Source of the DNA: Patescibacteria group bacterium
Lineage (GTDB): Bacteria > Patescibacteria > Paceibacteria > UBA6257 > 2-01-FULL-56-20
DNA: 64,000 bases
Direction: 5' to 3'
Assembly (NCBI GenBank): GCA_024654525.1
Contig: JANLHI010000021.1
Span: 10,154-74,153 of the forward strand
Part shown: in pieces, positions 60,123 to 64,000 of the stretch
How positions within the stretch are numbered: the first letter of the stretch is position 1
Layout of the letters: every line of letters starts with the position of its first letter
Made by a program: the position numbers and the translations under genes
Notes under the pieces: generated by a model
Database searches by the model: none
Told to the model about the DNA's origin: nothing
What the model saw: the letters and a program-made list of their open reading frames with translations, nothing else

Positions 60123-61238
60123 TTACTTTCCAAACGTTGTATACCACACGTCATTATTCCATTGCCAGTTACTATCCATTCCTCCCACCACCCACATTTT
60201 ATCGCGCCATACCACGGCACCATGATCTTCGCGCCCCAGCCATAGAGGATCGCTATCTGTTTTCTCCCAGTTGACACCATCTTTTGTAAACCACACATCA
60301 TTAGGTCCACTCCCCGAGTCTGAATCATTAAAACGTCCCAATGTCCAAAGCGCATCGTGATAACTTACAAGAACATGCCCCTGACGTTCCCTCCATGGAG
60401 GAGTATCCGTTACCAATGTCCATGTCTCTCCATCATCGGACACCCACACATCGTCAAACGTAGCACCATTCAAATCCATTCCTGCGGTGAGATAGAGTTT
60501 ATTATTAAATACCGCCACGGAATGATCCCATCGCGATATCCACGATGCATTGCGAACCGCCTCCGTCCAATGGACACCGTCATCCGAGTACCACGCATCA
60601 TTAAACGTCTCGCGAGTGTCATACCTCACACCTCCAATAAGCCATATCCTGTCATTCCACACTAAAAGAGAATGTCCTTCGCGCGCAGGCCATTCCGCTT
60701 TCGCAGTCGCCCTCTCCCATTGCGCACCATCATCGGATACCCATACATCGGAACGATGTCCAACTTCCGGGCCCCACCCGCCCATAAGCCATAGACGTCC
60801 TTTGAATTCAACCGCTTGTAGAGAACGGCGATTTCCCCATGGTGCGTTATCAGTTATGAGTTTCCACTCATATCCGTCAGCCGAAGTCCACACATCATTA
60901 AAATGAGGCGTGTCCCAATACGCCACATTTTTACCATGTTCATCGTGCGTTACCAGCCCGTTTCCATTCAATCCTCCCATTATCCAAAGTGCATCATTGA
61001 ATACGGTGAGCGCGTGCGAATCCCGTGCTTCCCATGAAATAGTCGAGGAAGGAACCTGTTCCCAGCGAAGAGATGGCAATTCGAATTGCGGCACCATGGG
61101 TGTTGTGGTGGCTACCTGTAATAACATTGTTGGATTTTTTATCGTGCTCCTTTGAGAAGCACTATCGCGCACCACCACAAAAAGCGCCAACACAATCGCG
61201 AGCACCACTCCAATAAAAATAAAATGATTTTTTTTCAT
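60123..61238 (-). CDS. Membrane-anchored kelch-type beta-propeller protein
   Basis: 371 residues from ATG 61238 (MKKNHFIFIGVVLAIVLALFVVVR, an N-terminal anchor). Six kelch-like blades follow, each with the pattern DVW-x-SDDG-x-W...W-x-x-R-x-x-H...LW-x-x-GG. Most kelch propellers of this type bind partners or sugars; the ligand is unknown. The gene begins 17 bases after the stop of the carboxypeptidase fusion and probably shares its transcript. Confidence 0.85.
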   Translation of the reverse strand: MKKNHFIFIGVVLAIVLALFVVVRDSASQRSTIKNPTMLLQVATTTPMVPQFELPSLRWEQVPSSTISWEARDSHALTVFNDALWIMGGLNGNGLVTHDEHGKNVAYWDTPHFNDVWTSADGYEWKLITDNAPWGNRRSLQAVEFKGRLWLMGGWGPEVGHRSDVWVSDDGAQWERATAKAEWPAREGHSLLVWNDRIWLIGGVRYDTRETFNDAWYSDDGVHWTEAVRNASWISRWDHSVAVFNNKLYLTAGMDLNGATFDDVWVSDDGETWTLVTDTPPWRERQGHVLVSYHDALWTLGRFNDSDSGSGPNDVWFTKDGVNWEKTDSDPLWLGREDHGAVVWRDKMWVVGGMDSNWQWNNDVWYTTFGK

Positions 61239-61254
61239 AACGATATCGGGATAG

Positions 61255-63045
61255 TCATAATTTCCAATCATACGAACTCTGTAACCACCGTAAAATCTTT
61301 TCCGCCTCCCCAAACCGATCATCAGACTCGAGCACCACTCCTTCTATGGTGCCGTCTCCCGAAGGGCTTTTCACTGCGAATACCAAAGTCTGCTTTGCTT
61401 TCGGTGTCTCACCCGTCTTCCCCCCGATAATACCCGCGGGCCACACATCCGACGCAAGTAAATCATCTGTCGTACGCGCATAATAGATCGCTCCTCGCAT
61501 ACTCTCCACTCTTGCTTCGGAAGTTTCTAATAATACGCGCAATGCCGGATGATTATCAAGCACCTCGCGCAAAAGCACCACAAGATCGCGCGCAGAAAAA
61601 GAATTCGGTTTTTCGCTTCCCGCAGGATCAAGACCCGTTGGATTTATTATGGAAACACTGTGAAGTCCGAGTCTTTTCGCTTCATCGCGCATCAATTCCA
61701 CAAAACGATCATATTCATACGCATCTGCAAGTGCGCGAGCTGCCGGATTGGAAGACTCGATAAGCAAAAGCTTGAGTATATCCTCAATGGAAAATGCATC
61801 ACCTGCAATAAGTTGCGACTGCGTGTTTGTTGTTGCTTCGCGAGATGCCACGGCAGAGATAGAAATCAATGCTCCGGGAGAAAATACTCTCTCTGCCACA
61901 ATGGCGGTAAGAAGTTTCACAACACTTGCCACGGGGCGCGCCACATTGGCATTTTTATGCAACAATACTCTCGTACTTTCGCTTTTCGATGCGCGATACA
62001 CCACAAGTACCGACGACGCAGACACATCGACACCCGATACGTCATGCATAAATCCCGGGTATATATCGCTCGCATATTGGCTCAAATACTCCCCTGCCGA
62101 GATACGCTCGTTTCCGATTGACATCGCGATATCCGTCCCCACGTATCGCAAATGCCACGGCTCATGTATATACCCGGTAATCGCTTCGCGTCCTTTCGGA
62201 AAAGAAAAGGTAAATCCATAACGAAACGCATTCGCGGCAAGCCACCTCCCCTCGCTCGTCGCATCAAATCCACTTGGTGTCCCCACATATCCCACCGAAG
62301 CGCCGGTAATATCTATCGCCGTTCCAAGTTGATGTTCCGATCCTCCCTGTGGCGCAATTTCGTTATCCGCTTGATCCCCTTCTAAAGAATGCCAAAAATC
62401 ATACAGTGCCCGTTGCACATCGGCGCTTCGAAACCCCGAAGTTACGCCAAGGAACACTCCTTCCCGTGTTGCATCCGTGGCCATACGTTCGAACGCCGAT
62501 GCGGCATCTTCTGTCATACACACAATCCCATTCGTCCAAAATCCTCCCGTAAGCACCCTAAGACCATCCGGCTCATAATCTTGTGGAAGAAGCGATTTTT
62601 TTCCTACGTTCCACAACATAAAATCCGGATATGCCAATGACGGCCTCGGGCACGTCTCATTAAAATATTTTTCGTTAAGCGCCGCACGAGTCTCTTCATC
62701 AACTATTCCTGTCCGAGAGAGTGATTCGTCGGACTGGAAGGCACGTACCGCATTTCCGGTTCTCTCTCCGTAAAATCCGGTATCATCATCAGACGCAAGA
62801 TAATTTCCTTGTGCCAGCGTACTTTGCAAGAGTCTTATGTCACTTCCCGAATCTCCTTGCTGCATAGTCCGAAGAAAGCCGAATCGCGCACGCCATTCGC
62901 GCACCGCGTTGGTCTCAATCTGCGTAAGAGTAGCAAGTTGAGAGCGACGCATAGAGTCTTGTAATGAGGCGCGTTGCACGAAAAGCACTCCCGTAAGGAG
63001 CGCAAGTCCCACTGTCGCCGATGCCCACAAAACCCATCGAGTCAT
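61255..63045 (-). CDS. Peptidoglycan-binding / VanY / S11 D-Ala-D-Ala carboxypeptidase fusion
   Basis: 596 residues. An N-terminal anchor (about 5-22) is followed by a PG_binding_1 domain (DSGSDIRLLQSTLAQGNY...GIVDEETRAALN, about 65-112). Then comes a VanY/M15B domain with zinc-site text SEHQLGTAIDITG and EPWHLRYVG (about 170-310). Last is an S11 penicillin-binding carboxypeptidase with SVVK, SSN and KTG motifs (about 350-590). Two different D,D-carboxypeptidase folds in one chain is unusual. Both would trim the terminal D-Ala of peptidoglycan stems. Confidence 0.92.
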   Translation of the reverse strand: MTRWVLWASATVGLALLTGVLFVQRASLQDSMRRSQLATLTQIETNAVREWRARFGFLRTMQQGDSGSDIRLLQSTLAQGNYLASDDDTGFYGERTGNAVRAFQSDESLSRTGIVDEETRAALNEKYFNETCPRPSLAYPDFMLWNVGKKSLLPQDYEPDGLRVLTGGFWTNGIVCMTEDAASAFERMATDATREGVFLGVTSGFRSADVQRALYDFWHSLEGDQADNEIAPQGGSEHQLGTAIDITGASVGYVGTPSGFDATSEGRWLAANAFRYGFTFSFPKGREAITGYIHEPWHLRYVGTDIAMSIGNERISAGEYLSQYASDIYPGFMHDVSGVDVSASSVLVVYRASKSESTRVLLHKNANVARPVASVVKLLTAIVAERVFSPGALISISAVASREATTNTQSQLIAGDAFSIEDILKLLLIESSNPAARALADAYEYDRFVELMRDEAKRLGLHSVSIINPTGLDPAGSEKPNSFSARDLVVLLREVLDNHPALRVLLETSEARVESMRGAIYYARTTDDLLASDVWPAGIIGGKTGETPKAKQTLVFAVKSPSGDGTIEGVVLESDDRFGEAEKILRWLQSSYDWKL

Positions 63046-63096
63046 ATCCCCACAATAATCGGGGACACGCTAAAGCGCAAATAAATAGCACATTCT

Positions 63097-63124
63097 TTGC
63101 TTTTTTTCTCCTTTATGGTATATT
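63097..63124 (+). promoter_or_regulatory. Promoter of the RRM gene
   Basis: -35 TTGCTT (63097-63102), 16-base spacer, -10 TATATT (63119-63124). The predicted start near 63131 leaves a leader of about 118 bases with TAAACG/CGTTTA arms and two GGAGG sites far from the ATG. Confidence 0.65.
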
Positions 63125-63248
63125 CCGATTACGTAAGTGTTCTCGATGCAGTTTCTTGACGCGGAGGTTCGTAAACGTTTCGTTTAAAAAACTTCACGGA
63201 GGATCGCACAAGAGAAGTAGGTCGCCTTACAAAGCAACAGAATTTTAA

Positions 63249-63524
63249 ATGGCAAAGCGATTGTATGTTGGAGGACTTCCCTACTCGACAACGCAGGACG
63301 AGTTGAAAGACGCGTTCTCGCAAGCGGGTGCGGTTGAATCCTCTAGTATCATTACCGACAAAATGTCCGGTCGATCCAAAGGTTTCGGATTCGTCGAAAT
63401 GACGAATGACGAAGATGCCCAGAAAGCAATTGAATTGTGGAATGGGAAAGACTTTGGAGGACGGAAGCTTACGGTAAATGAAGCACGCCCGATGGAGGCG
63501 CGTGCACCGCGACAGAGCTGGTAG
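63249..63524 (+). CDS. RNA-binding protein with one RRM domain
   Basis: 91 residues, nearly all RRM: RNP2 LYVGGL (residues 5-10) and RNP1 KGFGFVEM (44-51), with the aromatic residues kept. The Lys/Arg-rich end (ARPMEARAPRQSW) is short. Such proteins are common single-copy cold-shock-type RNA chaperones in cyanobacteria and other phyla. The long leader suggests post-transcriptional control. Confidence 0.93.
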   Translation: MAKRLYVGGLPYSTTQDELKDAFSQAGAVESSSIITDKMSGRSKGFGFVEMTNDEDAQKAIELWNGKDFGGRKLTVNEARPMEARAPRQSW

Positions 63525-63550
63525 TTTTCTACTCGTTCTTCGCAAAAAAA

Positions 63551-63584
63551 CACTCCGGTGAAAGCCGGGGTGTTTTTGTTTTTT
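63551..63584 (+). terminator. Terminator after the RRM gene
   Basis: CACTCCGG/CCGGGGTG stem (8 pairs with one G-T), 6-base loop, then TTTTTGTTTTTT. Confidence 0.92.
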
Positions 63585-63702
63585 GCGGTATCGCTCGTGA
63601 CTTGATAAATATTAATTTTTATGTTATAATGTTCCCAGCAAATTAACATGGGAAATGTGGTAATTTGCTTTGTATCAACCCTTCAAAAAAAGGAAGCAAC
63701 AA

Positions 63703-63885
63703 GTGGAAGAAGAACTGTTTATTTCAGTGTGCGGATGGTGTAATCGCGCAAAAATAGGAGGGAAATGGACAAGTGTCATCCTTACCCCTCCCTACCCTGA
63801 GGGGTTTAAGATAACGCACGGCATCTGCCCCCCATGCAAAAAAAATATGGAGGAAAATTCTCCTCCGCAACCAATCCAACAATAG
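63703..63885 (+). CDS. Small zinc-ribbon-like protein
   Basis: 60 residues from GTG 63703, which has an AGGAAG Shine-Dalgarno site 6 bases upstream; a TTG at 63670 would add 11 residues. Two CxxC knuckles (C10-x2-C13 and C42-x2-C45) flank a basic segment. The family and function are unknown; nucleic-acid or protein binding is likely. Confidence 0.72.
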   Translation: MEEELFISVCGWCNRAKIGGKWTSVILTPPYPEGFKITHGICPPCKKNMEENSPPQPIQQ

Positions 63886-63916
63886 AGCTCCACAAATGTG
63901 GGGCTCTTCATTTTTA
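63884..63916 (+). terminator. Terminator after the zinc-ribbon gene
   Basis: AGAGCTCCAC/GTGGGGCTCT stem of ten pairs, AAAT loop, then TCATTTTTAT. Its base includes the TAG stop. Confidence 0.9.
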
Positions 63917-63976
63917 TACCCCTTGTTTCCCAATTCCTTTTTTATTCACCTTACCTACATCGCCCTTGAGTGTTCG

Positions 63977-64000
63977 CGTAGAGCGCAATTGCGCTCTACG
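63977..64000. repeat. Perfect 24-base palindrome at the window end
   Basis: The half-site CGTAGAGCGCAA is followed directly by its reverse complement with no loop, up to the last base of the window, so it may continue outside. It could be a dispersed palindrome, a recombination site or the start of a terminator. Confidence 0.7.

Noticed and set aside
1..64000. CRISPR array, rRNA operon, full insertion sequence or replication origin
   Set aside because: I looked for regular direct repeats with spacers, rRNA landmarks, transposase motifs and clustered DnaA boxes and found none.
1..64000. UGA recoding as in Gracilibacteria or Absconditabacteria
   Set aside because: Several genes end at UGA (for example at 19416-19418), no in-frame UGA is needed in the conserved genes except the prfB slip site, and RF2 is present.

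Overview
The window looks like one chromosomal contig from a member of the Candidate Phyla Radiation, most likely Candidatus Parcubacteria (Patescibacteria). The reasons are: a long S10/spc ribosomal-protein array without rpmD (uL30, missing across this radiation); split r-protein clusters (rplC to secY apart from tuf-rpsJ and rpsL-rpsG-fusA); few Shine-Dalgarno sites; and dispersed GC-rich palindromes of a kind I recall from these genomes. UGA is read as stop, since a normal RF2 gene with a +1 frameshift site is present. Most genes lie on the minus strand.

Layout. 1-4.7 kb is a leftward copper operon: csoR, a SHOCT/Met-His-rich membrane protein, a DUF302 protein, a Cys-tailed membrane protein, and copA (cut by the window edge). 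The csoR promoter carries a CsoR-type operator inside its -35/-10 spacer. 4.7-8.5 kb is an envelope thiol-redox block: two thioredoxin-like proteins, CcdA, a DUF1573 protein, DsbB and small membrane proteins. 8.5-13.5 kb holds ftsX-ftsE, prfB, an AbrB-like protein, L-asparaginase and an EamA permease.

13.5-21.4 kb is an accessory defence-type island flanked by palindrome-rich spacers: a type III restriction-modification pair (res, mod), then a divergent operon of a HigB-like toxin, a HigA/ImmA-type fusion and a Beta/sce7725-like protein, which converges on and overlaps an sce7726-like nuclease candidate. This four-gene set is the best candidate for an uncharacterised system here. A tRNA-Thr(CGT) follows, then dnaE interrupted by a 376-residue intein with a PD-(D/E)XK-like nuclease segment.

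26-31.3 kb carries a nucleotidyltransferase, lysS, greA, a glycosyltransferase, map and two adenylate-kinase-like genes. 31.3-41.5 kb is secY and the ribosomal-protein operon, with its own promoter and an attenuator-like hairpin before rplC. 41.7-43.3 kb is tuf-rpsJ and 47-50 kb is rpsL-rpsG-fusA; between them lie an AlkP/sulfatase-fold membrane protein and a methyltransferase.

50.4-64 kb is rich in envelope and secreted proteins: a site-2 protease, a SUMF1-like/amidase fusion, a patatin-like lipase, a TMTC-like membrane glycosyltransferase with TPRs, an 849-residue protein with two families of Cys repeats, a kelch propeller and a peptidoglycan-binding/VanY/S11 fusion. It ends with an RRM protein behind a long leader, and a small zinc-ribbon protein. 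No rRNA gene, CRISPR array, complete insertion sequence or replication origin was seen.
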